Assembly: GCF_010548305.1 (NCBI RefSeq)
Contig: NZ_JAAGLV010000006.1
Location: 305,341 to 369,340, forward strand
Source: Streptomyces sp. SID13031
Lineage (GTDB): Bacteria > Actinomycetota > Actinomycetes > Propionibacteriales > Kribbellaceae
Direction: 5' to 3'
Length of the DNA: 64,000 nt
The notes under the pieces are model-generated. The model saw only the letters and a list, made by a program, of their open reading frames with translations. It did no database searches and was not told the origin of the DNA. Made by a program: the position numbers and the translations under genes. Shown here piece by piece: positions 32,498 through 42,580 of this stretch; within the stretch, counting starts at the first letter, position 1, and each line of letters begins with the position of its first letter.

Positions 32498-33560
32498 GAG
32501 GCCCGTCGGTGGACTCGACCTTCGTCGCGTCCACGTCCGCGCCCGCGTCTGCGTCCGGCACCGGGCTGTGCGGCCCGGTCTCCTCGACGACCGGAGCCGT
32601 CTCGTCGGCGTCCTGGGCCGGCTTGTCAGCATCCGCCGGGGACGAGGCCGGCGAGGGTTCGCCGGCGGCGGGGTTGGAGGCCTCAGCAGTGGCTGCGGAG
32701 GCAGCGTCCGTCGCTGGTACGAGGGTGATGTCTTCTTGGCCGGGTTTTAGTTTGGCGCTGAGGATGAAGAAGGCTACTGCGAGGACGAACATGATCATCG
32801 ACGTCCAGACGTTCAGCCGGAGGCCGGCGAACTCGTTGACGGTGTCGATGCGGAGGTTCTCGATCCAGGCGCGACCGGCGGTGTAGCCGGCGACGTACAG
32901 GGCGAAGGCACGGCCGTGGCCCAGCTTGAAGCGGCGGCCGGCCAGGATCACCAGGGCGATCACGCCCAGGTTCCAGATGGCTTCGTACAGGAAGGTCGGG
33001 TGGAAGGTGCCGAAGTCCGCGAAACCGTCGGGGCGGTGCGCCGGGTCGATCTCCAGGCCCCACCAGTGGTTCGTCGGGCGACCGAACAGCTCCTGGTTGA
33101 AGTAGTTCCCGAACCGCCCGATCACCTGGGCCAGCGCGATCCCGGGCGCCATCACATCGGCGACGGCCAGGAACGGCACCTTGTGGCGGCGGCAGGCGAT
33201 CCAGGCGCCGAGGCAGCCGAAGCCGACCGCGCCCCAGATGCCGAGCCCGCCGTGCCAGATCTTCAGCGCGTCGATCGGGTGCTTGCCCTCGCCGAAGTAC
33301 AGCTCGGCGTCGGTGATCACGTGGTAGATCCGGGCGCCGACCAGGCCGAACGGCACCGCCCACATGATGATGTCGGCGAGCACCTCGGGCGAGCCGCCGC
33401 GGGCGACCCACCGCCGGCGGCCCAGCCAGTAGCCGGCGAAGATGCCGATCAGGATGCAGATGGCGTAAGCACGCAGCGGCAACGGGCCGAGGTGCCAGAC
33501 GCCCTGGCTGGGACTGGGGATGAACGCCGGAACGATCACGGCGGGCAGCAGACTAGACAT
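32490..33560 (-). CDS. lgt: prolipoprotein diacylglyceryl transferase
   Basis: A 356-residue membrane enzyme that attaches diacylglycerol to the lipobox cysteine of prolipoproteins, the first step of lipoprotein maturation. The Lgt signature IGRFGNYFNQELFGRPT, the HGGLGIWGA loop and the N-terminal PLRAYAICILIGI are all present over about 285 residues. A C-terminal tail of about 70 residues, rich in Ala, Pro, Asp and Glu, is disordered-looking and typical of actinobacterial Lgt. It overlaps the VIT gene by 8 bp and follows the DsbA-like gene by 73 bp. Confidence 0.96.
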   Translation of the reverse strand: MSSLLPAVIVPAFIPSPSQGVWHLGPLPLRAYAICILIGIFAGYWLGRRRWVARGGSPEVLADIIMWAVPFGLVGARIYHVITDAELYFGEGKHPIDALKIWHGGLGIWGAVGFGCLGAWIACRRHKVPFLAVADVMAPGIALAQVIGRFGNYFNQELFGRPTNHWWGLEIDPAHRPDGFADFGTFHPTFLYEAIWNLGVIALVILAGRRFKLGHGRAFALYVAGYTAGRAWIENLRIDTVNEFAGLRLNVWTSMIMFVLAVAFFILSAKLKPGQEDITLVPATDAASAATAEASNPAAGEPSPASSPADADKPAQDADETAPVVEETGPHSPVPDADAGADVDATKVESTDGPRD

Positions 33561-33633
33561 GGCAGTCGGGACCCTACTCGACCCGCCCCGATCGCGACCA
33601 CAGACCCATGGTCACGATTGGGAACGGAGCGTG

Positions 33634-34404
33634 TCAGCTGACTCCGCTGACGGCAGCTTTGAGGCCGTCGACGGTCAGTTGGTCACTCTGCAACTGCTTG
33701 CCGTTCACGAACACGGTGGGAGTGCCTTCCACCTTGCGGTCGTTGGCCACCTTGCCGACCGACTCGAGCCAGCCCGCGTAGCTGTTGTCCTTGATCGCCG
33801 CCTCGAACTTCGCGTCGTCGATGCCGAGCTTCTTGCCCAGCTCGATCAGCTGGTCGTTCGTCCACGCCTTGGTGAAGTCGGCGTAGATCTCGTCGGAGTA
33901 GCTCAGCGCCTTGCCGCTCGCGGCCGCCGCGGCGAACGCGTTGGCGAGCCGGGGTGAGTTGTCCGGGTTGACGAACGTCATCGGCCAGTACGTCAGGGTG
34001 ACCGTGCCGTCCTCGACCAGCTCGTCGAGCATCGGCCCGGTCTTCTCCTCGAACTCCGCGCAGTGCGGGCAGCGGAAGTCGAGGTACAGGTCGATGTTCG
34101 TCGACGCGTCCGCCTTGCCGACCTGCACGCCCTCGCCGCTGGTGCCGGGACCGGTGATCACCGCCGGCTCGGTCCGCCCGTTCGTGGTCACCTCGACCGA
34201 CGAGTGCTTGCGCCAGTAGTCGACGCCGACGGCTGCGACGATCGCGAGCAGGACCACACCGACGACGACGATCAAGCCGACCGGCACCCGGCGCTTCTTC
34301 TCCTGCACCAGCGGATTGCCCGGGCGCGAATTGCCTGGACGAGAATTGCCTGGACGAGAATTGCCCGAACGCGGATTGCCGGGACGGCCTTTGGACTTGC
34401 TCAC
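33634..34404 (-). CDS. membrane-anchored DsbA-family thiol-disulfide oxidoreductase
   Basis: A 256-residue protein. The GTG at 34404 overlaps the MauE-like gene stop (GTGA) and was preferred to an extension reaching 34479. A basic, Pro/Gly/Asn-rich cytoplasmic head with SRPGN repeats (10-32) precedes one membrane helix (about 42-62). The outer thioredoxin_4/DsbA domain has the active-site CPHC (112-115) and the cis-Pro segment GTPTVFVNG. It would oxidise or isomerise disulfides in exported proteins. A MauE/DoxX-like partner is encoded directly upstream. Confidence 0.88.
   Translation of the reverse strand: MSKSKGRPGNPRSGNSRPGNSRPGNSRPGNPLVQEKKRRVPVGLIVVVGVVLLAIVAAVGVDYWRKHSSVEVTTNGRTEPAVITGPGTSGEGVQVGKADASTNIDLYLDFRCPHCAEFEEKTGPMLDELVEDGTVTLTYWPMTFVNPDNSPRLANAFAAAAASGKALSYSDEIYADFTKAWTNDQLIELGKKLGIDDAKFEAAIKDNSYAGWLESVGKVANDRKVEGTPTVFVNGKQLQSDQLTVDGLKAAVSGVS
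34321..34380 (-). repeat. 15-bp tandem repeat inside the DsbA-like gene
   Basis: Four 15-bp units ending in ATTGCC (34321, 34336, 34351, 34366), the middle two identical, encode the SRPGN pentapeptide repeats. The unit is in frame, so copy-number change would only lengthen the cytoplasmic head. Confidence 0.85.
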
Positions 34405-34880
34405 GACGCTGCTTCTCCCGTTGAGGTGTGCGGATCCGATTCGAGCGCGAACTTGCTGAGCGGTTTCAGGAAAAGCCATCCCGCGAGCACCAGCAGGCCG
34501 GCGTCCCGCAGGATCTCCTGCAGGTACTTCGTCTGCCCGGGCGCGACCTGACCGCCGCCACCGAAGCAGCCGCAGTCGATCGCCAGCCCGCGGGCCCAGG
34601 CCGACGACACCGCGGCGATGAACATCAGCATGAAGACACCGGCCGCCACCGCGGCCGCACGGACGCCGTAACCGATGATCAGCAGCAGCCCGATCCCTAT
34701 CTCCAGGAAGGGCAGCAGCAGACCGACGATGCCGTCGAAGCCCTGCGGCAGCAGTTCATAGGCCCGGACCGCCTGCGTGGCGGCCTCCGGGTCGGTCACC
34801 TTCAGCGCACCGGCCACCAGCATCACGCCACCGAGTACCAGACGAGCGACCAACGACAGCCAGGGAAACCACCGTCTCAC
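34401..34880 (-). CDS. MauE/DoxX-like membrane protein
   Basis: A 159-residue protein with four hydrophobic segments. LVARLVLGGVMLVAGALKV opens it, and the loop IDCGCFGGGGQV carries the Cys-Gly-Cys typical of MauE-like proteins that reduce partner thioredoxin-fold proteins. It overlaps the SCO gene (GTGA) and the DsbA-like gene (GTGA), so the three are translated as a unit. Electron transfer across the membrane to the DsbA-like protein is the likely role. Confidence 0.85.
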   Translation of the reverse strand: MRRWFPWLSLVARLVLGGVMLVAGALKVTDPEAATQAVRAYELLPQGFDGIVGLLLPFLEIGIGLLLIIGYGVRAAAVAAGVFMLMFIAAVSSAWARGLAIDCGCFGGGGQVAPGQTKYLQEILRDAGLLVLAGWLFLKPLSKFALESDPHTSTGEAAS

Positions 34881-35557
34881 TGGTTGTCCTCCACCAGCTT
34901 GCCGAAGTCGTGCGCCAGGTCACCGATCGCGGCGTTCGACAGCCAGAGCACGCCGGCCTTGTCGTTCTTGCCGAAGCCGAGCACCTGCGCGCCGTGACCG
35001 ACCTCGTAACCACCCGACGGCAGCTTCTGCATCCCCTCGACCGGTACGCCGACGGCCTTGGCGATGTCCTTGATCGACCCCAGTGACCCGGTCAGCCCGA
35101 CGAAGGACGGGTCGAACCGGTCCAGGTACTTGCGGATCACCGGCCCGGTGTCGCGCGACGGGTCGGTGGTAATGAACAGCAACTGCACCTGGTCGCGCAC
35201 CGACTCGTCGAGCTTGGTCAGCGCGGACGCCACGTCGGCCATCACGGTCGGACAGACGTCGGGGCAGTTGGTGTACCCGAAGAAGACCAGCGTGACCGGC
35301 TTCTTGGTCGAGGTGACCAGGTTGAAGTCGTTCCCCGCCGTGTCGCTCAGTACCTTCGCCGGCAGCGCGTACGGCCGGTCCAAGGTTGCCCCACGCAAAC
35401 CGTTCGGGTCCCCGGCAGGAGTACGGATGATCGCTCCGCCGGGGTTGTTCGCTGTCTGCTTCTGTCCGCCACTGCAGCCCACAAGGGCAAGCAGAGCCAC
35501 CGCGGCGAACACAACAGCCGCGTTCCTGGTTCGACTCACGGACGGTTCAACGCTCAA
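34877..35557 (-). CDS. SCO1/SenC-family lipoprotein
   Basis: A 226-residue thioredoxin-fold lipoprotein. The lipobox is ALVGC (Cys28). The copper-binding CxxxC is in NCPDVCPTVMADV (C98, C102) and a later His (VGHGAQVLGF) can serve as third ligand. The family helps assemble the CuA centre of cytochrome oxidase or acts as a thiol reductase. The start used is TTG at 35557, overlapping the trpA stop by 11 bp; GTG at 35539 is an alternative, and neither has a strong ribosome binding site. Confidence 0.88.
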   Translation of the reverse strand: MSVEPSVSRTRNAAVVFAAVALLALVGCSGGQKQTANNPGGAIIRTPAGDPNGLRGATLDRPYALPAKVLSDTAGNDFNLVTSTKKPVTLVFFGYTNCPDVCPTVMADVASALTKLDESVRDQVQLLFITTDPSRDTGPVIRKYLDRFDPSFVGLTGSLGSIKDIAKAVGVPVEGMQKLPSGGYEVGHGAQVLGFGKNDKAGVLWLSNAAIGDLAHDFGKLVEDNQ

Positions 35558-36367
35558 CGGGCTTGCGGGGTTCCCGCCGGACGCCTTCGGCCAGACTTTC
35601 GGTCAGTTTCCGTACGCCGGCCGCGCCACCCGCGTCGAGCGCCTTGACGAAGGCCGATCCGACGATCACCGCATCCGCGTACGCCGCGATGCCGGCCGCC
35701 TGGTCCGCGTTGGAAACGCCGAGCCCGACGCCGATCGGCAAGCCGCTCGCCGCCTTCGCCCGGGCCACCAGTGGCGCTGCCAGGTCGGACGCAGTGTCGC
35801 GGGCTCCTGTGACGCCCATCACCGCGGTCGCGTAGACGAAGCCCCGGCAGTTCGCCGTGGTGAGCCTGATCCGCGCCTCGGTCGAGGACGGCGAGACGAG
35901 GAACACCTTGTCCAGCTCGTTCTTGTCGGCCGCCGTAATCCACTCGGCGCCTTCGTCCGGGATCAGGTCGGGCGTGATCAGCCCCGCTCCCCCGGCCGCC
36001 GCGAGGTCGACGGCGAACCGGTCCACGCCGTACCGCTCGATCGGGTTCCAGTACGTCATCACGAGCACCGGTACGTCGGAGTACGCCGCGATCTTCTCGA
36101 CGGTCGCCAGTACATCCTTGGTGCGCAGCCCACCGGCCAGCGCGATCTCGGCGGCGCGCTGGATCGTGATGCCGTCCATCACCGGGTCGCTGTACGGCAG
36201 GCCGATCTCGAGCACGTCGGCGCCACCGTCGACGAGCGCCTTGATCGCGTCGATGCCACCGTCGATGGTCGGGTACCCAGCGGGCAGGTAGCCGACCAGC
36301 GCGGCCCGGCCTTCGTCGTTGGCCTTGCGGATCGCGGTGCCGGCGTTGCCTAAGGCAACTACTTCGC

Positions 36368-36371
<4 letters not shown>
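35547..36371 (-). CDS. trpA: tryptophan synthase alpha subunit
   Basis: A 274-residue TIM-barrel enzyme that cleaves indole-3-glycerol phosphate to indole and glyceraldehyde 3-phosphate. The catalytic Glu and Asp are in [15 protein letters not shown] and near [13 protein letters not shown]. The ATG at 36371 overlaps the trpB stop (ATGA) and replaces a longer frame starting at 36404. It is followed without a gap by the SCO gene, so transcription probably continues into the redox genes. Confidence 0.96.
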
Positions 36372-37576
<1,205 letters not shown>

Positions 37577-37589
37577 TGTTCGCCTCCCA

Positions 37590-37621
37590 GAGAATTTCCC
37601 CTGCCTGGGCAGGGGATTCTC
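37590..37621 (-). other. hairpin in the trpC-trpB spacer
   Basis: The stem pairs CCCCTGCC (37598-37605) with GGCAGGGG (37608-37615) and extends outward by GAGAAT/ATTCTC with a two-base bulge. It has no T run and ends 14 bases before the trpB start. It may tune processing or translation between trpC and trpB rather than end transcription. Confidence 0.6.
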
Positions 37622-37627
37622 ACGTCT

Positions 37628-38434
37628 TTAGTGACGCTGCTGGATGGCGGGGTGCGATCCCGCAGCGACGAGATCGGCGACCGAGGCCCGCGGATCGCGG
37701 CCGGTCACCAGGGTTTCACCGACGAGGACGACATCGGCCCCGGCGCGCGCGAACTCGATTACATCATGCGGACCCCGGACCCCGGACTCCGCCACCCGGA
37801 TCAGGTTGGTCGGGATCACCGGCGCGACCCGCGCGAAGGTCGAGCGGTCCACCTCCAGCGTCTTCAGGTTGCGGTTGTTGACGCCGATCACCTGGGCCCC
37901 CGCGTCCACCGCACGCAGGGTCTCTTCCTCGTCGTGCACCTCGACCAGCGGGGTCAGCCCGATCGACGTGGACCGCTCGATCAGCGAGACCAGTGCCTCC
38001 TGCTCGAGCGCCGCGACGATCAGCAGGATCATGTCGGCACCGGCCGCGCGGGCCTCCCACAGCTGATACGAGGAGACCACGAAGTCCTTGCGCAGTACCG
38101 GCACGTCGACCCGGCCGCGGACGGCGCGCAGGTCGTCGAGGCTGCCACCGAAGCGGCGCTTCTCGGTCAGCACGCTGATCGCGGCGGCGCCGCCCTCGGC
38201 GTACTCCGATGCGAGTGCCGCCGGGTCGTCGATATCGGCCAGCGCGCCCTTGGACGGGCTGGACCGCTTCACCTCGGCGATGATCGCGATCCCGTCACCA
38301 CGGAACACCGGCATCGGGTCCTTGGCGTCGGGCTTGCGCTGCGCCTCCAGTTTCAGATCGTCCAGGCTGACCAGCGCCTGGCGCTCCGCGAGGTCCTCCC
38401 GGACCCCGGCGAGAATATCGTCAAGCACAGTCAT
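37628..38434 (-). CDS. trpC: indole-3-glycerol phosphate synthase
   Basis: A 268-residue TIM-barrel enzyme closing the pyrrole ring in tryptophan synthesis. The substrate-binding [10 protein letters not shown] and the later [10 protein letters not shown] and AESGVRG segments match the family, and the length is normal for a monofunctional TrpC (no TrpF fusion). It lies 15 bp downstream of the small HGxxPAAW gene. Confidence 0.97.
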   Translation of the reverse strand: MTVLDDILAGVREDLAERQALVSLDDLKLEAQRKPDAKDPMPVFRGDGIAIIAEVKRSSPSKGALADIDDPAALASEYAEGGAAAISVLTEKRRFGGSLDDLRAVRGRVDVPVLRKDFVVSSYQLWEARAAGADMILLIVAALEQEALVSLIERSTSIGLTPLVEVHDEEETLRAVDAGAQVIGVNNRNLKTLEVDRSTFARVAPVIPTNLIRVAESGVRGPHDVIEFARAGADVVLVGETLVTGRDPRASVADLVAAGSHPAIQQRH

Positions 38435-38449
38435 GATTCGGTCCGTCCG

Positions 38450-38710
38450 TCAGGAGTGGTCGCTGGACTTGGCACCGAAGCCGAGCAGCTGCATCACCTT
38501 GCCGACCAGGCCGCCGGCAACGGCGATCCCGACCGAGATCCAGAACAACAGCCAGTTCGGGCCCATCACCATCGCGATGGCTCCGAGGGTGAAGCCCACC
38601 AGCACGATCACGACGGCGGTCCAGGCCGCCGGAGTGCTGCCGTGCAGGCCGCCCGCGTGAGCTTCGTCGCTCTCGTACGTCACCGCTTGATCCGTGGTCG
38701 TATTGTCCAT
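38450..38710 (-). CDS. HGxxPAAW-family small membrane protein
   Basis: An 86-residue protein with the eponymous HGSTPAAW (23-30) at the start of the first of two membrane helices (about 30-50 and 52-72), then a short cytoplasmic tail. The family is found in actinobacterial trp clusters next to trpC, and its function is not known. Position between the TIGR02234 gene and trpC suggests a membrane component linked to tryptophan synthesis or uptake, which is inference. Confidence 0.9.
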   Translation of the reverse strand: MDNTTTDQAVTYESDEAHAGGLHGSTPAAWTAVVIVLVGFTLGAIAMVMGPNWLLFWISVGIAVAGGLVGKVMQLLGFGAKSSDHS

Positions 38711-38765
38711 CGTTGGGCCACTCCTCCTCGTCGTCCAGTCCTATTGTGGCGGTAGCCTCCGACAT

Positions 38766-39296
38766 TCAGATCGTCGGGTCCTTACCTGCGTCGATCGCCT
38801 TCCACTGATCCGCCGGTGTCGCGGCCGGATCTCGCTCGTAGCGCAGGGTCGGACGGCGCCATCGGTGCGCCGTCAGCACGGCAACGATGCCCGCCGCGAG
38901 CAGCGCGACGCCGCCTGCCAGCGCCAGCCACGGCGCCGGTCCGGTGCTGAGCGTCACGGAGTCCGTGACGGCATCGCTGAGCTCCGGGCGCAGCCTGCCC
39001 AGCTCGGCCACGTCCGGGCGCACCTGCAGGGCCACACCTACGGCTGCGGCGCCCATGAACACGATCAGGCCGGACAGGACGCGGCGCAGCGCAGTACCGG
39101 CGAGCTTGGTGACGATCACGGCCACCACCCCGGCCAGCGCCAGTGTCACGGGCGCACGGGTCACGGCGTACCCGGTGAAGTTCACCAGAGGTCTGCCGTT
39201 GCCCGGGTCGGCGATCGACCAGGTCAGGTACGCCGAGGTGCCCAGCAGCGCGAGCGCCACCACGGCCAGGAGGTCTACCAGTCGTTGTGGGCGCAT
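38766..39296 (-). CDS. TIGR02234 (trp operon-associated) membrane protein
   Basis: A 176-residue protein with four hydrophobic segments. The ATG at 39296 shares a base with the trpE stop (TGATG); a longer frame to 39362 adds only basic residues. It opens with a helix over LVDLLAVVALALLGTSAYL, then has WSIADPGNGRPLVNFTGY in the first outer loop. The family is known only by its location in actinobacterial trp operons. The polar C-terminus ends in a soluble tail (DQWKAIDAGKDPTI). Confidence 0.9.
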   Translation of the reverse strand: MRPQRLVDLLAVVALALLGTSAYLTWSIADPGNGRPLVNFTGYAVTRAPVTLALAGVVAVIVTKLAGTALRRVLSGLIVFMGAAAVGVALQVRPDVAELGRLRPELSDAVTDSVTLSTGPAPWLALAGGVALLAAGIVAVLTAHRWRRPTLRYERDPAATPADQWKAIDAGKDPTI

Positions 39297-40786
39297 CAGA
39301 CCTCGGAGAACGTTCCTGCGACGGCGATCGCGTTCAGGACGGCGGCGGCCTTGGTCCGGCACTCCGCGTCTTCCGAGGCCGGGTCCGAGTCGGCGACGAT
39401 GCCCGCGCCGGCCTGGACGTACGCCGTCGTGCCGCGGAGGACCGCAGTACGGATGGCGATCGCCGTGTCGACGTCACCGGCGAAGTCGAGGTAGCCGACG
39501 ACGCCGCCGTAGACGCCGCGCCGGGTGACCTCGAGCTTGTCGATGATCTGCATCGCGCGTGGTTTCGGTGCCCCCGACAACGTTCCGGCCGGGAAGGCCG
39601 CGGTGAGCGCGTCGAAGGCGGTCTTACCGGCCTGCAGGCGGCCGGTGACGGTCGACTCCAGGTGCATCACGTGGCTGTACCGACGGACGTCCATGAAGTC
39701 GATCACCTCGACCGTGCCCGGCGCACAGACCCGGCCGACGTCGTTGCGGCCCAGATCGACCAGCATCAGGTGCTCGGCGCGCTCCTTGGCGTCGGCGCGC
39801 AGCTCCTCCTCCAGCGCCCGGTCCTCCTCCGGCGTCGCGCCGCGCGGGCGGGTGCCAGCGATCGGGTGCAGGATCACCTTGTTGTCGGTGACCTTCACCA
39901 GCGCCTCGGGACTGGAGCCGACGATGTCGAAGCCGTCCAGGCGGACCAGATACATGTACGGGCTCGGGTTCGACCTGCGCAGCACCCGGTAGATGTCAAG
40001 GGCGCTCGCGGTCGTCTGCAGCTCGAACCGCTGGGAGACGACGATCTGGAACGCCTCACCCGCCCGGATCTCCTCCTTGGCGGTCTCGACGGCCTCCCGG
40101 TACTCCGCGCTGGAGCGCTGCCGGTGCGGGTCGGGCTGCGCCTGGCGATCCGCCCTGACGACGTACGAAGGGGTCGGCTGCGCCAGGTCGCGCTCCATCG
40201 CGTCGAGCCGGCCGACGGCGTCGGCGTACGACTCGTCGACGCGCTCGTCGGAGTCGTCCCAGTTGACCGCGTTCGCGATCAGCCAGATCTCGCCGGTCTC
40301 GTGGTCGAGCGCGGCCAGATCGGTCGCGAACAGGAAGGTCAGCTCGGGCAGGCCGAGGTCGTCGGTCGTTGTGTCCGGCAACTTCTCCAGCCGGCGGACG
40401 GCGTCGTACCCGAGGAAACCGACCATGCCGCCGGTCAGCGGGGGCAGGTCGGGCAGGCGTGGGGTGTGCAGGATCTCCAGCGTCTCGCGAAGCGCCTGCA
40501 GCGGGTCACCGGTCTGGGGCAGGCCGACGGGCGGGTTGCCGGTCCAGATCGCCTGGCCGTCCCGCTCGGTCAGCGTGGCGGCGCTGCGGACGCCGATGAA
40601 CGAGTACCGCGACCAGACGCCGCCGTTCTCCGCCGACTCGAGCAGGAAGGTGCCTTCGCGCTCGGCCGCAAGCTTGCCGTAGACGCCGATCGGGGTCTCC
40701 GCGTCGGCCAGCAGCCGGCGCGTCACCGGGATGACGCGCCGGTCCTTGGCGTAGTCGCGGAAGGTCTCCAGGTCGGGAGAGTTCAT
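39296..40786 (-). CDS. trpE: anthranilate synthase component I
   Basis: A 496-residue chorismate-utilising enzyme making anthranilate with ammonia from a glutaminase partner. The C-terminal domain shows [22 protein letters not shown] and [11 protein letters not shown], and the N-terminal tryptophan-binding region includes LLESAENG, so feedback inhibition by tryptophan is likely. The glutaminase gene trpG and trpD are not in the window. It overlaps hisI upstream by 4 bp. Confidence 0.96.
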   Translation of the reverse strand: MNSPDLETFRDYAKDRRVIPVTRRLLADAETPIGVYGKLAAEREGTFLLESAENGGVWSRYSFIGVRSAATLTERDGQAIWTGNPPVGLPQTGDPLQALRETLEILHTPRLPDLPPLTGGMVGFLGYDAVRRLEKLPDTTTDDLGLPELTFLFATDLAALDHETGEIWLIANAVNWDDSDERVDESYADAVGRLDAMERDLAQPTPSYVVRADRQAQPDPHRQRSSAEYREAVETAKEEIRAGEAFQIVVSQRFELQTTASALDIYRVLRRSNPSPYMYLVRLDGFDIVGSSPEALVKVTDNKVILHPIAGTRPRGATPEEDRALEEELRADAKERAEHLMLVDLGRNDVGRVCAPGTVEVIDFMDVRRYSHVMHLESTVTGRLQAGKTAFDALTAAFPAGTLSGAPKPRAMQIIDKLEVTRRGVYGGVVGYLDFAGDVDTAIAIRTAVLRGTTAYVQAGAGIVADSDPASEDAECRTKAAAVLNAIAVAGTFSEV

Positions 40787-41130
40787 GCCTTGACCCCGAT
40801 CTCACCGTGCTCGAAGCAGCTGTGGGTGCCCGTGTGGCAGGCCGGCCCTTCCTGGTCGACCAGGACGAGCAGGGTGTCGGCGTCGCAGTCCACGAGGATC
40901 TGCTTGACGTGCTGGCGATGCCCGGAGGTCTCGCCCTTCACCCAGTACTCCTGACGGCTCCGCGACCAGAAGGTGCTGCGGCCCGACTCCGCGGTCCGGC
41001 GGACGGCCTCGGCGTTCATCCAGCCGACCATCAGCACCTCACGCGTGTCGTACTGCTGCACCACCGCAGGGATCAGCCCCGCCGCATCGAAGGTGAGTTC
41101 CTCGGTGTCCACACCTTCATTGTCTCGCAC
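40783..41130 (-). CDS. hisI: phosphoribosyl-AMP cyclohydrolase
   Basis: A 115-residue enzyme opening the adenine ring of phosphoribosyl-AMP in histidine synthesis. DCDADTLL binds Mg2+, and the zinc-binding cysteines are in VDCD, ACHTG and HSCFE. No HisE domain is fused. The start is GTG at 41130; GTG at 41112 is an in-frame alternative. It is the first gene of the leftward his-trp-redox-lgt cluster. Confidence 0.95.
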   Translation of the reverse strand: MRDNEGVDTEELTFDAAGLIPAVVQQYDTREVLMVGWMNAEAVRRTAESGRSTFWSRSRQEYWVKGETSGHRQHVKQILVDCDADTLLVLVDQEGPACHTGTHSCFEHGEIGVKA

Positions 41131-41236
41131 TCCGCCGACAGTCGTGACCGCGCGGGTCGCCCGCCCGCCTGATGGACCTCACGGCGCACTTGGCGCAGCT
41201 CGTGCGAGGTACGGGCAATCCTGACAAGATGGCGCA

Positions 41237-42352
41237 ATGACCTCCAGTGTTGCCCGGGTGCAGGGACTGTTGCAGGACCATCCGCTGATCGACGGCCACA
41301 ACGATCTCCCGATCGCCTTCTACGAACTGGCCGGGTACGACCTCGACAAGTACGACCTGAGTATCTCGGTGCCGAAGCTGAACACCGATCTCCCCCGGCT
41401 GCGGCTGGGCCAGGTGGCGGCGCAGTTCTGGTCCTTGTGGGTGCCGCAGGACGCTGACGCGGTGACGCGCACCTTCGAGCAGCTCGACTTCGTGCACCGG
41501 CTGGTGGCGCGCTTCCCCGAGGCGCTGCAGCTCGCCGTGACCGCCGACGACGTCGACTCCTGCTTCAAGGAGCGCCGGATCGCCTCGCTGATGGGGATGG
41601 AGGGCGGCCACTCGATCGGTGAGTCGCTCGGCGTACTGCGGGTGATGCGCTCCCTGGGCGTGCGGTACATGACGCTGACGCACAACAACAACGTCTCCTG
41701 GGCCGATTCGGCGACCGATGAGCCGGTACTGGGCGGGTTGAACGACTTCGGTGAGAACGTCGTCCGCGAGATGAACCGGATCGGCATGCTGGTCGACCTG
41801 TCGCACGTCTCGGCCGACACGATGCGGCACGCGCTGCGGGTGACGAGCTCGCCGGTGATCTTCAGCCACTCGTCGGCGCGCGCGGTCTGCGACGTACCGC
41901 GGAACGTGCCCGACGACGTCCTGCAGACGCTGACCGGCAACGACGGCGTCTGCATGGTGACCTTCGTCCCGTACTTCGTCTCGCAGGCGTATGTCGACTG
42001 GGTCGCGGGTGCGCGCGAGGTTGCGGGCAAGCTCGATCTGGATCCGCTGGTGCCTGCGCAGCAGAAGCAACTGGCGGCGGCGTACGACGTACCGAAGCCG
42101 CAGGCGACGCTGGAGGACGTGGTGGCCCACGTCGAGCACGTCCGCGAGGTGGCCGGGGTGGACCACATCGGGCTCGGTGGCGACTACGACGGCTGCCCGG
42201 AGTTCCCGGTCGGGCTGCCGGACGTGGCGTCGTACCCGTCGCTCTTCTACGCGCTCGCAGACCGCAACTGGAGCGACGAGGACCTCGCAAAACTTGCCGG
42301 CGGCAACATCCTCCGCGCACTCCGCGCCGCAGACGACACCGCCACGGGCTAA
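41237..42352 (+). CDS. membrane dipeptidase family protein (peptidase M19)
   Basis: A 371-residue metal-dependent amidohydrolase-fold enzyme that cleaves dipeptides, often with D-residues. Zinc ligands are visible in order: DGHND, GMEGGHS (bridging Glu), VDLSHVS and IFSHSSAR, then HIGLGGDYDG. There is no signal peptide, so it is cytoplasmic. It is divergent from hisI across 106 bp and followed at once by the 29-bp repeat array. Confidence 0.94.
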   Translation: MTSSVARVQGLLQDHPLIDGHNDLPIAFYELAGYDLDKYDLSISVPKLNTDLPRLRLGQVAAQFWSLWVPQDADAVTRTFEQLDFVHRLVARFPEALQLAVTADDVDSCFKERRIASLMGMEGGHSIGESLGVLRVMRSLGVRYMTLTHNNNVSWADSATDEPVLGGLNDFGENVVREMNRIGMLVDLSHVSADTMRHALRVTSSPVIFSHSSARAVCDVPRNVPDDVLQTLTGNDGVCMVTFVPYFVSQAYVDWVAGAREVAGKLDLDPLVPAQQKQLAAAYDVPKPQATLEDVVAHVEHVREVAGVDHIGLGGDYDGCPEFPVGLPDVASYPSLFYALADRNWSDEDLAKLAGGNILRALRAADDTATG

Positions 42353-42377
42353 CGCCGACGCCAGCCCGCGGCCCCGG

Positions 42378-42580
42378 TTGCCGCGCGCTGGAAAGCACGC
42401 AACCCGTTGCCGCGGGTTCGGAAGCACGCGACCTGTTGTGGCGGGCTTCCGAAGTACGCGACCCGAGGCCGCGGGTTCAGAAGCACGCGCCCCGAGGCCG
42501 CGGGTTCAGAAGCACGCGCCCCGAGGCCGCGGGTTCGGAAGTACGCGACGTGTTGCCGCAGGTTCAGAAGTCGCGGATTT
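42378..42580. repeat. 29-bp tandem repeat array, about seven copies
   Basis: Units start at 42378, 42407, 42436, 42465, 42494, 42523 and 42553 (one unit is 30 bp, and the last is partial and runs into the GNAT coding end). The core reads CCGCGGGTTC then GAAGCACGCG. The middle units are identical and the outer ones diverged. There are no unique spacers between units. The array fills the space between two convergent genes. A period of 29 is not a multiple of three, so it is not a coding repeat. Confidence 0.92.

Noticed and set aside
37590..37621. Intrinsic terminator splitting trpC from trpB
   Set aside because: The hairpin has no T run and lies 14 bases before trpB in the middle of a coherent operon, so it is listed as a hairpin of unknown role instead.
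42378..42580. CRISPR-like array of 29-bp repeats
   Set aside because: Units are directly contiguous with no unique spacers and no cas genes nearby.
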